From Imbricaverruca yamaguchii (taxonomy: Eukaryota > Arthropoda > Thecostraca > Neoverrucidae): a stretch of 64,000 nucleotides of DNA. Where the stretch lies: assembly GCA_034440575.1 (NCBI GenBank), contig JAOTOL010001169.1, positions 62,001 through 126,000 of the forward strand. Direction: 5' to 3'. Shown piece after piece: positions 46,406 through 57,105 of this stretch. The notes below the pieces were generated by a model that was given only the letters and a program-made list of their open reading frames with translations, did no database searches and was not told where the DNA came from. The translations under genes were made by a program, and so were the position numbers. How positions within the stretch are numbered: position 1 is the stretch's first letter; each line of letters opens with the position of its first letter.

Positions 46406-46490
46406 CGGGCGGGCGGTGGTGAGCACCCAACACAGCACAGAAGTTCATCTACTCGAGTGGAGTCTGCACCCGGCATCTCCAGCGAGAGCG

Positions 46491-46673
46491 ATGAAGTCGA
46501 CCGTGTTGCTGGTTGTCCTGCTGGTGGCGATGGAGCCGCTGCTGATGGCTCATGCGCAGCTTCTCATAGGTCTGCCTATCGCCGGTGCCGCCATCAGCTC
46601 GGGAACGCTCACGGCTGGGTTGGTCGGCGCTGGAGCTGCCGTCGCAGGCATTGGCCTGCTCGGAGCGGTCGCG
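46491..46673 (+). CDS. Small secreted Gly/Ala-, Arg- and Cys-patterned protein, exon 1
   Basis: The ATG at 46491 follows a TATA box and opens a signal peptide. Lys-2 precedes a hydrophobic core (Val-Leu-Leu-Val-Val-Leu-Leu-Val), and a likely cleavage falls after Ala-His-Ala (residue 22). Residues 23-61 are a Gly/Ala/Leu-rich hydrophobic stretch. A donor, GCG|GTAGGT, ends the exon at 46673 in phase 0. The unspliced frame runs on to 46751 but loses the composition, which supports splicing here. Residues 23-61 could also act as a membrane segment. A longer upstream ATG in frame (46383) is rejected because it overlaps the TATA box. No function is known to me. Similar signal peptide, Gly/Ala and Arg-rich layouts occur in arthropod secreted proteins, from general memory and not a search. 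Confidence 0.65.
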
Positions 46674-47591
46674 GTAGGTGGTGCCTTGCATCCAACGAAG
46701 AGCTTCCTACAGTGGCGAATGGACACGCATAACATACGAATTTATATGTAGATATATATATATATATATATATATCATTCTAGCGGAATGTGACTATTTT
46801 GTTACAGTAGAATATCAGCAATATTTGAGTAAAGGAGCGAAACATTTGCCGGCATCTCGTAACTAAAATACTGTTCTGTCATCTGTTTGGGATCGCACCT
46901 GCCACCTGCCGGCACGCCAGCGAACTTCTGTCCAGCATGCATTGGCAACGGGGAAAGTGGTCGCGCGTCGCGGGTGCACTCCTTGGTTATTATAGTTCAA
47001 AATTGCACGCAATATGAAGTAAGCCGACTTCTAACGGCTGGCAAAATTTCCACACCCTACTCACAACCGTTGTCGAAATATTGATGCAAAAGTGGTCTGC
47101 ATTTGCGGCAGCGCAGCAAACGAACAGCGTTCATCGTATCTTTCGTTATATTAGATTAGATATCGTTAAGCTTGTATATTTTTGGATCATAGTTGTCGAG
47201 TGTGCATGTGTTGAAGATTGCAACGTACGCTGTTTTATCAGCCTTTTCCAGTTCCCGAGTTCGCCATCCTTCTTTTTCAGCTAGCTCGGAAATATTCGTC
47301 AAGCATCGCGCTGCGTTTTGACGGATGCTTCAGTGTAGCTTTACCACTTCCCAAAGGGTATTTCAGCATTCATTGAACTACAATAATATCGACCGGGGAA
47401 ATATGAAGCAGAGAACTGTCGATCCAATCCCAGGCTGCACCCTACTCTCGAGTTAAATTGGAAAATACAAACGTTCCAACCTCAGTATTTGTGTATCGAA
47501 CAGCGCAGGCGGGATCCTTCAAAGCCCTCACTCCACCGCGATTTTCTGCACATGGACTCGATGTCTACTCTCCGGTCTGGCGTCCTTCGCT

Positions 47592-48345
47592 GCCCCATTG
47601 TCTCCACAATGTCGCCCCCGGCGGTCCCACCGCTCTGCTGACCGTGCACGTCTGCCGTTGTCTCCACAATGTCGCCCCCGGCGGTCCCACCGCTCTGCTG
47701 ACCGTGCACGTCTGCCGTTGTCTCCACAATGTCGCCCCCGGCGGTCCCACCGCTCTGCTGACCGTGCACGTCTGCCGTTGTCTCCACAATGTCGCCCCCG
47801 GCGGTCCACCGCTCTGCTGACCGTGCACGTCTGCCGTTGTTCCACAATGTCGCCCCCGGCGGTCCCACCGCTCTGCTGACCGTGCACGTCTGCCGTTGTC
47901 CCACAATGTCGCCCCCGGCGGTCCACCGCTCTGCTGACCGTGCACGTCTGCCGTTGTCTCCACAATGTCGCCCCCGGCGGTCCACCGCTCCGCTGACCGT
48001 GCACGTCTGCCTTGTCGCCACAATGTGCCCCGGGCTGACCGTGCACGTCTGCCGTTGTCTCCACAATGTCGCCCCCGGCGGTCCCACCGCTCTGCTGACC
48101 GTGCACGTCTGCCGTTGTCGCCACAATGTCGCCCCCGGCGGTCCCACCGCTCTGCTGACCGTGCACGTCTGCCGTTGTCTCCACAATGTCGCCCCCGGCG
48201 GTCCCACCGCTCTGCTGACCGTGCACGTCTGCCGTTGTCCACAATGTCGCCCCGACCGCCGCTGACCGTGCACGTCTGCCGTTGTCGCCACAATGTCGCC
48301 CCCGGCGGTCCCACCGCTCCGCTGACCGTGCACGTCTGCCGTTGT
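47592..48345. repeat. 60-bp minisatellite, about 13 copies, inside intron 1
   Basis: CTGACCGTGCACGTCTGCCG then TTGTCTCCACAATGTCGCCC and the rest of the unit (period 58-60). Several units have small deletions (47810-48060, 48240-48262). Three overlapping minus-strand frames of 283-313 codons are by-products. The last copy runs into the exon 2 acceptor at 48353. Confidence 0.95.
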
Positions 48346-48353
48346 CGTCGCAG

Positions 48354-48444
48354 TCGAGTCGCCGCGGAGGTCGCCGCTTCGGTCGCCATCGGTTCGCTCG
48401 CCGACGCGGCCGTGATGTCGCGGCCGATGACCGGGTGCTCTCCG
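48354..48444 (+). CDS. Small secreted protein, exon 2 (Arg-rich)
   Basis: Acceptor GTTGTCGTCGCAG (ending 48353) and donor TCCG|GTGAGA (after 48444). The 91 nt give 30 codons (residues 62-91) plus one base carried over. Eleven of the 30 residues are Arg, with Arg-Arg-Arg-Gly-Arg at residues 77-81, a possible proprotein-convertase site. An acidic Asp-Val-Ala-Ala-Asp-Asp segment follows. Entry phase 0 matches the exon 1 donor and exit phase 1 matches the exon 3 acceptor. Confidence 0.55.
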
Positions 48445-48861
48445 GTGAGACGATCAGTGAACCCACGGCAGTGTAAAATAATTGACGATGTGACCTGGAA
48501 ATTCACAGTTAATGGAATTGTGCTATTTCATCCTTGTCTTAGGTTTTTACGAGTTTGACACATGATGTATGGGCAGCCATCATGCACACGACTGCGAAAT
48601 ACTGTAAAATGCATCTGACTGAAGTGAAAGTCATTCCGCTTTTTTAATCCTTAAGTGGCGATCCTATATTTTCTTCCAATCTTTCACTATTCTGAAGCAA
48701 CTTCTTTCTTCATCCACACAGTTAATGGTGAAGTAATTTTAGGACACTGACCCACGGGCTTGTTGGCAGGGCGAATGGTGATTGTAAGGAGGTGGAACGG
48801 CGCTGCACTAGTTCGACCAAACCGCGCTACAGATGTAGCGTTCGGTTCCACGTTATGATCC

Positions 48862-49143
48862 TCAATGATTGATCAGCGCTCCGTAGTCCATTCCCGCCTG
48901 CAGGATCCTCACCGTTCACCGCTCCGCAGTTCGTTGTGACGACTGATCCAGTGCATGACCCTCACTGTTCACCACTTCGCAGTTCATTGTGACGACTGAT
49001 CCAGTGCAGGACCCTCACTGTTCACCGCTCTGCAGTTCGTTGTGACGACTGATCCAGTGCATGACCTTCACTGTTCACCGCTCCGCAGTTCATTGTGACG
49101 ACTGATCCAGTGCATGACCCTCACTGTTCACCGCTCCGTGGTC
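48862..49143. repeat. 53-bp tandem repeat, 5 copies, inside intron 2
   Basis: GTTCACCGCTCCGCAGTTCG plus the rest of the unit, with starts at 48914, 48967, 49020, 49073 and 49126 (period exactly 53). Confidence 0.95.
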
Positions 49144-49522
49144 AACACCTGCGATGCTCGGAAAAGCCTGCCGAATTTTCACAGCTTTAACTTTCAATCT
49201 GAATTAACTTGTCCACTGAGATTTAGATGCATCTTTCTCAAAAAGCTATGTGAGGCGCAATAACTGCATGGTTGTTCACTGTGGGAGGAACTTTCAGTCT
49301 AAGACGCCGATTTTTCATTATTTGTGCTGGAGGTTCCCCGCTGTCGGAAATCGCCTCCTTGGTGAGCCCCTCTGCCCATTGGACCATCGGCTCTACCATG
49401 TCAAGATGAGTGCACGTGCACCTCCAAAACCAGACAAAGTTCCATTCGTGTTGCTACGCCTGAGCTAGATCTGCCGTGAGGTTGAAGCTGCCCGACGTGA
49501 CCCCGACGCTCGCGTCCGGCAG

Positions 49523-49809
49523 GTTTGCTGGAGATGGCCGCCGACCGGGACGGCAGCCAGTGTGCGCAGAAGCTGCTCTGTCTGATGAACGCCGCCGACT
49601 CGCTCACCGCCACCGAGGCGGCCGTCCTGGAGCTGACCAAGCTGCAGACGCCGCCGGCCGTGTTCGCCACCGCGCTGCAGGTGGGCGCCAAACGCGGCGC
49701 CGCCGACTGTGCTGCCACCTACGCCCGCTGCCAGATAGCTCGCCGACAGCTGACCGGCGTTCTCGCCGACGTCGCGGCGGCTGACGACGGCCAAGCGGCT
49801 CGTCGCTAA
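49523..49809 (+). CDS. Small secreted protein, exon 3 (four-Cys domain)
   Basis: Acceptor CGCGTCCGGCAG (ending 49522). The first two bases complete the Gly codon begun in exon 2, and the frame then runs to TAA at 49807-49809. The assembled protein is 186 residues. This exon is GC-rich at third positions, helical in composition, and carries Cys-105, Cys-111, Cys-154 and Cys-161 (C-x5-C ... C-x6-C), suited to two disulfides. A Tyr sits between the last two Cys. Such a two-pair Cys pattern after a Gly- and Arg-rich middle is what I expect of an arthropod secreted peptide family, but I cannot name it. An alternative is that this exon belongs to a different gene. Confidence 0.55.
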
Positions 49810-51575
49810 CTTGCGCCGCCTGGCAGTCGGCCATCTGAGCATCGCCAACTTCTGTGGCTCCCCGGCAATTGATCATCTGAGTGCCAGCTAACCTGTGTCT
49901 CATTTGGCAATTGGCCATCGGAACGCCAAGATGGCAGGATATTGTAGTTCGGAGGCCACATGTTTGCATATTGTTCGCTTCAGAATAGGCTGTCTCACAG
50001 GGGTTGATTTCTGAAAATTGTTGCGGGAGGGGAGATAATTAAAAGCAATGGGCAGACAGAAATGGATTTGGGGCACACACTATAGGGACCCATGCTATAA
50101 GTTGAAATCATTCTGGAGCAAGGCCTGTATTGATGGACCACTTGTCCCTCAAAACTATGTAAAACAACACTCCCGTATTATTTCACGCTTGGTAAGTAGT
50201 GTCCTCAATCATCCGCTGGATCTCGTAATCGGGTAGTCACGTTTTTCATGGTGGCCGGTGGCCCGGTAACACACCGGTGGCCCCATTAAACACCGGTGGC
50301 CCCAATCGTTCGACGTTGTTTTCCATGGAGCATCAGTGCCGACACATGTACCATACTACAGAACAACTATGGCCAATACAATCGTAAATAAGTACTGTCA
50401 CGTGGTCTTCATATCTGTGACGCGCGCATGTCGCTTTATTGCCCACAATAGGGAGAAAAAATAATGCTTCCATCCGTTGACGTAATTCCTCCCACAGTTA
50501 CCAACACAATCATTGCATCTGACAAGTACAGAGGCCTATCATATTAAACAAGAAAAACACGAGCAACGATTGCATTTATAACCATTAAAACATGTATAAT
50601 ACACAATGGCAGCTACCGGTGCAAATGTGTTGTTGAAAATATACACCCTTCACGATGGCAGCTGTGGTGATTATGGCTTGGCGAAGTTGCCGCCCGGACT
50701 TTTTTCCCCGGTTGAGAAGTCTAATTGAGCAAAAGCAAGAAATCGCCAGAGCAATCGTCCTCCACATTAATTATGAAATCATAACTGTGATATAATGGCA
50801 TTATTGCGGAAAGTAGACGTCACGTCATATGATTCTCAGTGGCAGGTGTGGAGATATCAAAAAAAAATTCCCAGTCAAGTTTTTTTTCATCAGCTAACTG
50901 GCTTCTAGAGACTATATATCAGATATGTAGGATTCATTTATTCCTCGACGGGTACCCAGTTCGGTTTTCTCAAAGGCACTGATTCTTTGTTAAATGCTAA
51001 TACATTGCCGGTAGTACTATGGTATTTGAAGCATCTGAGATTCTCCAAATACTAGGAAATGCGCTGATATGACGCAGTTGAGTCGAAAAGGATACCATCA
51101 TTTTGAAAATTGGTTCACATCTGTTATTTATCCATATCTAGTCACATGAACAAGACTATCCGTGTTGATGTAAATACACCGATATTATGCGACTTAATTA
51201 GTAGTTTTCCCAAACGTCATGCTGACACTAAGAATAGTTCAATGGGCTCAATATCGGCAGGTTTAATTAGTTTCGTTGCTAGACGATCGGAATCATGTGC
51301 TATTTATTATAATTACCGTTGATGATAACTGTTTCGTTCACATTTTCACATCGGCATTCAAATTGCCGCCGGCTGTGAACATTATGCCGCTGCAAGGACC
51401 TTCCGTCCCTAACTTCGGTCGCGCGGCAAAACGACGAGTGAATAAAGAAGGAGTGCATATCCACACCAATGCCAATCTACACATGACGACCGGGGTGTGC
51501 AAATCGCGGAAGATCTGCGTCGATATACGCACAGACAGTCTGAAATGTAGATTAGAGTTCGGCAATCTTCATCCG
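49810..51575. other. No gene recognised
   Basis: 3' flank of the secreted-protein gene. ACACCGGTGGCCCC is repeated near 50270-50305. No polyadenylation signal is obvious close to the stop. Confidence 0.3.
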
Positions 51576-51662
51576 AGGAACAGCTGTGTGTAAGTGGACG
51601 TCTGAGGACCAGCTGTGTGTAAGTGGACGTCCGAAGACCAGCTGTGTGTAAGTGGACGCGTG
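51576..51662. repeat. 30-bp tandem repeat, about 3 copies
   Basis: CCAGCTGTGTGTAAGTGGAC plus GTCTGAGGA, period about 29-30. Confidence 0.92.
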
Positions 51663-52402
51663 TGTCCAATCACACCAATACGTGCTCGTGCGTATATCGC
51701 CGCACACTAGAGACGCCATACAACTCGAGTATGGCCGTTGATTTCAAGAATGTTGGGTGGTTTTGATGTGGGCGAACTTTGGTTCATTTATGCAGTGTAA
51801 CTGGTGAGAATGAGTGGTGAATGGAAGTTTATCGTAAGGAATTTAGGGACGACCGATTAATGCGACTGGAGACTTGTTTTTTTACATCTCCCCCATCCCC
51901 GTGCAGAACATTATCCATTCCAAACAATTTGCTTCATTTGTATCGGTTGGAGATTGGATGATGCTGTTTCCAGGCATCTGGCACCACAGCTGAAGCCACC
52001 ACAATGCTATATGCAGGGAAGTTTTGCTCCCCCAGAGCTTTATCAGACATGTTCGCAACTTTGTCTGAGGTAAACTTCCATTAGGAACGTGAATAGACTA
52101 TAGGACCTCGGTGTTTGCGATTTTATGAACCCCGGTTATAATTAATTCACCAGCTCGAGGCTTCCAATTTCATAGCTCTGGTCTCACATCTCTTGACACG
52201 CACCTCCAAAGCCAGCACTTCTATATTGAGCTATTACTCAAACAGCGGCCATGGTGCTTGAGACGTCAATAGCGCAGCGTGATACAGGCATATATATACA
52301 ATAGCTTCATTTCGATAGACAGGTCAACAGTCTCAAGCTCACTCTATACCTCTACCGACATAACGAGTCCGGCAGAGTCCAGGCGTACTTTAGTACCGAC
52401 GT

Positions 52403-52432
52403 GTGGGGCAGGGCAGGGCAGGGCAGGGCAGG
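52403..52432. repeat. (GGGCA)n short array
   Basis: About five GGGCA pentamers, followed by a GC-rich stretch to 52500. Confidence 0.9.
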
Positions 52433-53560
52433 CGGGGCCCGCCCGAGGGGCGACCGCCCGGGGGGCGACCGCCCGTCTCAAGCGCCCGTCGACCAGAGAA
52501 TGACCGAGTGCCTCGGGAGCGCGTCCGAAGTAACCGACAGTACGTCGTTACCATATGACCAACACGTCACTACTGCGCCACATGGTCCGGGCGTCGGCAC
52601 CGAGTCGAGAACAATGGCTCGCGCTGTCCATCTGACATAGGTCACTCAGAGTCGGATATCAGAGTCGCCTCTGATGGCATCCAGAGACTGGCCTTTGTGA
52701 GGCCCGCGCGGTATCGGGGTCGGACAGTGAGCTGTCAGCATTTCACAGGACGTTGCTTAACAACAACTGACTGGCAGAGGACCGGCACTGTAGCCTCTGG
52801 TCTCGCGACACAGCGCCTGACACTCTAGCGACATACGACGTGCAATTCGCCACAGCCCACTGACAGCTGATATAGACATCATTGACACGCCTGTCCATAG
52901 GGCTCCTACATCACCTACTGACGTCACGTCACTTCACATGGCATTCACCATCTGACGACGGCGGAGCACGCCGGGGTACCGGGGGTCACCTTGGCTGTGA
53001 CCGGGACGGCCGGTGGCCCTTACTAAGAGGTACGCCATGTTACACATTTTACAAATGATATAGCTGGACTTGAATGTGTGGTCTGCTTTCAATGCATTTG
53101 CAATAGTTATCAGTATAATCTGTGATAAGACTTCAAAATGGAAACCTTCATGTCAAACTAAATGCATATAGTCATGCATTATTTGTTCAAGGCAAGTATT
53201 TGCTATTTTGAAATTGATAATTGCCAATAGCTCCCAGACTGAAGACATTGTATGGAGTTGTATTGTAACTACCTTGGTCACATATTTCTAGGCATGTTTG
53301 TGGCACCATAGCAAAGGCACTGTCAGTTGCACCATCTATGGGCTGAATTGGAGAGTGGGGTGATCTGTGGATGTTGGCTGAAACTGTTTAGAAAACTTGT
53401 GTGGTGACAATGTATTGATCAGTTTTCCCTGTATTTACATGTGTTGCATCCATTCAGTTCCCTGGGCCTGTTGATCCAGTCCTTCAGCTCACGTCACTTG
53501 GTAAGGAGTCATCCTTTCATCAAACCCATCATCTAACCACGATACATCTGATATGCCCAG
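52433..53560. other. No gene recognised
   Basis: No supportable frame. Possibly the 5' flank of the MULE element, but no terminal repeat was identified. Confidence 0.3.
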
Positions 53561-54230
53561 TTATGACTCTCAGGAGAAGCTTACTTTTCCTCCATGCTGC
53601 GTGCCCTCAGTCAGTCTGAGTATGACAAGCCTGCTGCATTCCATTCTGTATGCAAAAAGTTATCTCTTGGAATAATGGAAAAATATGACTCCACATTTGA
53701 TGTATTTATGTTGCCCAGATATGTTGCCCATGACCTCCATTGGTTATGGCAACTGCTTTTTCAATTAACCTTTCTTACTCTTGACAAACAATTAGGTTTT
53801 TGCAACTGAGCTATGGGTGAGAACAGCCCTTGAGTTCTGCCGCAATGCATCATATGAGAAGCTTCCCAAGCATCCATATCAGCCATGTGTGCGGGAGACT
53901 GAGGCCCGCAGGTGCAGACACAGCTGGCAATGTGTGTGACTGTGGCGCATGTTTTCTGTAGCAACCATCATAGGCTGGCCCATCCTTTAATAGTTTATCC
54001 ACCCGTGTATGCCATGGACAACTGGCTGCATAAATTGATGGATAAGGTGATCCAGCCCAGACCAACCGTGAAAATTGCTAGTGATGGCAGGCTCGCCATA
54101 ATGTGGTCCAGCATGTCTCCGCTTGATGTGAGCAGAAGCTATGGACCAGCAGGATGAAAGCCAAATCACTTTGTCCCCCTGTTCCACATGCCCATGCTTG
54201 CACCTACTGGGGGTATTCCTAGCCCTCAGT
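53560..54230 (+). pseudogene. Decayed N-terminal region of a MULE-associated protein (tentative)
   Basis: Broken plus-strand frames contain Tyr-Pro-Pro-Val-Tyr (about 53996), Ala-Ile-Met-Trp-Ser (about 54097) and, after a TGA, Pro-Asn-His-Phe-Val-Pro-Leu-Phe (about 54160-54185). This run resembles the vertnin/OTU-like region I have seen fused or next to MULE transposases in invertebrates. It is weak and rests on short motifs. Confidence 0.28.
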
Positions 54231-54929
54231 ATGCAACTGGTCAGCTGGATGGTGGACAGGGATATGTGCCCCTGTGGTCGTTGCTTGTGACTCGCCAAGT
54301 CGTGGTTCTCCCCCTGCCTGGTCCCACGACGACTTTGACGATGTTGTCTGTGACATTGTCATGTCACCAGTTGATGACAGTGGAGATAATGTCAACAATG
54401 GTACCAGTCGGTATGCATCTGTAGAACATGTTGATATTTGTATTATTCATCCTGGAAATCCTGATCAGTTGTCTGCCCACTGCATGCCACGGCGGAAGTG
54501 TGTGTGTGACTAGTACCCCACAAAAAAAAATTCCCAAAAAGGCTATGGAAATCTGTACCGAAATCGGATGAGGGCTTCTGTAATGTGAAAACGGTCATAG
54601 GTTCAGTTTGTCTCGGTGTACCGTCTGTAGCAGAAAAGGTTGCGTCCATGCCAAAACGGTCTGGCACTCCTTCATCGTGCAGTATTCGGCCGAAAATGAG
54701 CGCGATATTGCTTGTGATTAGCTTGGTTCCTGGCGGAATCATGGGGTCACAAGACATTCCACCACATTGACCCCTTGACTTATGCCATTACGTCTTGTCA
54801 GGCAAGTAAAGGCAAACAAACCGGATACGTCGTCATGGCACGTCAGGCAAATTCACATAGATCCCGGACCGTCAAGGAAGAAAACGTTTGCGTTGTAAGG
54901 ACCTGCTATCACCTGACTGCTGATGCCAC

Positions 54930-56545
54930 TTTTAAAGAAGTTGTGTGTTTGGTGGGGAATGTGAAATATGATAAGAAATATGACATTTTTGTTGAATACA
55001 ATTGGACCCTCGCAAGCGCCGGGGGTCAACCTCATGGTAATTCGAAAACTGACATGACCATTTACAAAAAGTCCTCACAGTATGGTGAGTGCTGTTGGGG
55101 TGGAAGTCAAAAGCAGCACTCCCATGCAAGTGTACCGCAAGCGTGTGCTGGAAGCACCGGAGTTGGCGCCAAGGGATCACAAGCAGGTGAAAAATATAAA
55201 ATACAGCCAAGCTACCAAAAACGGAAATGGTGGTTCCCCGATTCGCTACAGTGACCGATATATGGCAGTACTCGAGCTGGTGCTTCGACGGCGAAAGGTT
55301 TTCCGTGGAAATTTCCTTCACAGAACGCCCAATAATTTTATTGTACACCGACCAATAAGTCGTGGATCTGAATAGGTTTTGTTGTGACTCCAGCTGCTAC
55401 TCGACACTCAGTGTAGACACCACCTTCAATCTGGGTGATTTTTGCCTGACCATGCCCTCTTTTAGAAAATATCAGCGTGACAAGTAAGCACACCTGGAAA
55501 CATCCCACGCACCTGGGTCCCATGATGATACATGCCAAAAAAGGACGAGAAGGCGCACTTCGCGTTCGCCGCCAAATTGCGGCAACTCAGGAAATCTGAC
55601 AAGTCTCTGATCGCGTTTGGCACTGACGATGATGAGCGGTTGTACAGACAAATTCAAATGTGGTTCTCAGATGCAAAGCATCTCCTCTGTCGTGTCCATT
55701 TCCGGAGAAACCTCATGGAAAAATGCGAGAGATGCCGCTGTCAGTAGGTACCATAGAGGTTATCACGCGGGACCTATTCGACAGAAATTGTTGCCTTGTA
55801 AACATAAGGGATGAAGGGACATTCTGCAAAAAACTAATGACGTGTGAGCGGAAATGGTGCATGCTTGAAGGGAAGGTGATCAGGTTCACAGACTAGCTGA
55901 CGCGGTACAGAATCCTTAAAATGGTGAAGTCTGTCATCGGTCAGTCTTTTATGACAAACAGAGCAGAAAGCATGAATAATGCTGTCAAACAAATTATTGA
56001 TCACAAGCGGCTGAACGTCAATGATTTAATTGACAAAGCCAAGGACCTAGTGACGTTTGAAGTAGCAGAAGTGTTGCGAGCTCTGGACGAAAAGGGGGAA
56101 TATGTTGTGCATTCGAACTCCAAGCACTGATCCGGCCACGTGAACGGCGAAATTGGAATGTATCAACGGAAGCAGCTCCGCAAATCGTTCAGCACGGCTG
56201 GACCGAAGTTGACGAAACAAAATCTGATTGTCTCGCTGAATATCCCTTCATCTGCTGGACGAAAGCCGTCGCAGAGACCATCGCTGAAACGAAAACGACC
56301 TGTTCATATTAACAGTGAACCGTTCTTCGCCGAGGCATGTACTCCTCAACACAAAAAAGCAAAACTTGTGGTAGCCAGTTCAATTTCAAACCCCTCAAGC
56401 CACCACACGACCTTGCGCATCGGAAGTGCTGGGAGTACAATGAAGTGGTTAATGGCAAAATAATAATATGCCGTACAGAGAACAAAATGTCCAAAATGGC
56501 ATACCATATCTCTGTGGGATGCCTTATGAGCCGCTTCCCATAGCT
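54930..56545 (+). pseudogene. MULE-type DDE transposase, frameshifted
   Basis: Segments in order on the plus strand are as follows. Pro-His-Gly-Asn (about 55030). Pro-Arg-Asp-His-Lys-Gln-Val-Lys-Asn (about 55165-55195). Val-Asp-Thr-Thr-Phe-Asn-Leu-Gly-Asp-Phe, with the first catalytic Asp at 55416-55418. Ala-Phe-Gly-Thr-Asp-Asp-Asp, second Asp at 55625-55627. Leu-Cys-Arg-Val-His, Cys at 55688-55690 and His at 55697-55699, the Cx2H signature. Asn-Arg-Ala-Glu-Ser-Met-Asn, Glu at 55966-55968. Then a C-terminal Pro-Pro-His-Asp-Leu block (about 56400). The order D, D, CxxH, E matches Mutator-like transposases. Breaks include TAA at 55485-55487, a frameshift in the A run at 55536-55542, and further shifts near 55740-55920 and 56130. 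No terminal inverted repeats were found. It is a dead copy. Confidence 0.78.
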
Positions 56546-56914
56546 ACAGGGTGGGAGAGCACGTGTAATAATACCACAAAGTGTTAAGCCACTACTGCTC
56601 GATGCCCACAAATCCATGCTTCGAAACACCCTCGATGTAAATATATAATTAAGCATGTGTCAGGCACACCTTGCATGGATGTGCCAAAAAGCCACCCAAT
56701 TTTGGAAAGTTTCGGAGTTGGCACCACCTGACATAGTTCCCTGTGTTACGTAATTTCGGTTCCATGTGTCGTGGTATTTTCTTGTCACATTGATGGAAAA
56801 TCATTTTTAGTCCATGCTGCCTTCTACGTGTCCTTTTTCCTCCATTATAATATTCGGAGCAACACAGATCCAGAATGCAAATTCCACCCCACATCAACTC
56901 ACACACCCACACAT

Positions 56915-57105
56915 GCATGCAGTTATAATGTTCCCTGTATGGAGAGGGTATTTACTGCATCGGATCCAGTACCAGACCTCGTCTGTGATGCTGGTGAGGG
57001 TGCATGTACTTTCTTCGTGCAATGGTATGTATACTAACCAATAGAATCATGCAGTTATTGTGTGCCTTGTATGCAGAAAGTATTCATTGCATCGGATCCA
57101 GTAGT
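56915..57105. repeat. Direct repeat of about 56 bp, spacing about 131 bp
   Basis: CATGCAGTTAT ... CATCGGATCCAGTA occurs at 56915-56970 and again at 57050-57105 with about 80% identity. Confidence 0.75.

Noticed and set aside
47482..48506. Three overlapping minus-strand open frames of 283-313 codons
   Set aside because: They run through the 60-bp minisatellite in all three phases because the unit lacks minus-strand stops. There is no domain, and a spliced plus-strand gene lies here instead.
54443..54757. 104-codon minus-strand frame in the MULE region
   Set aside because: It is antisense to the decayed transposon and has no recognisable content.
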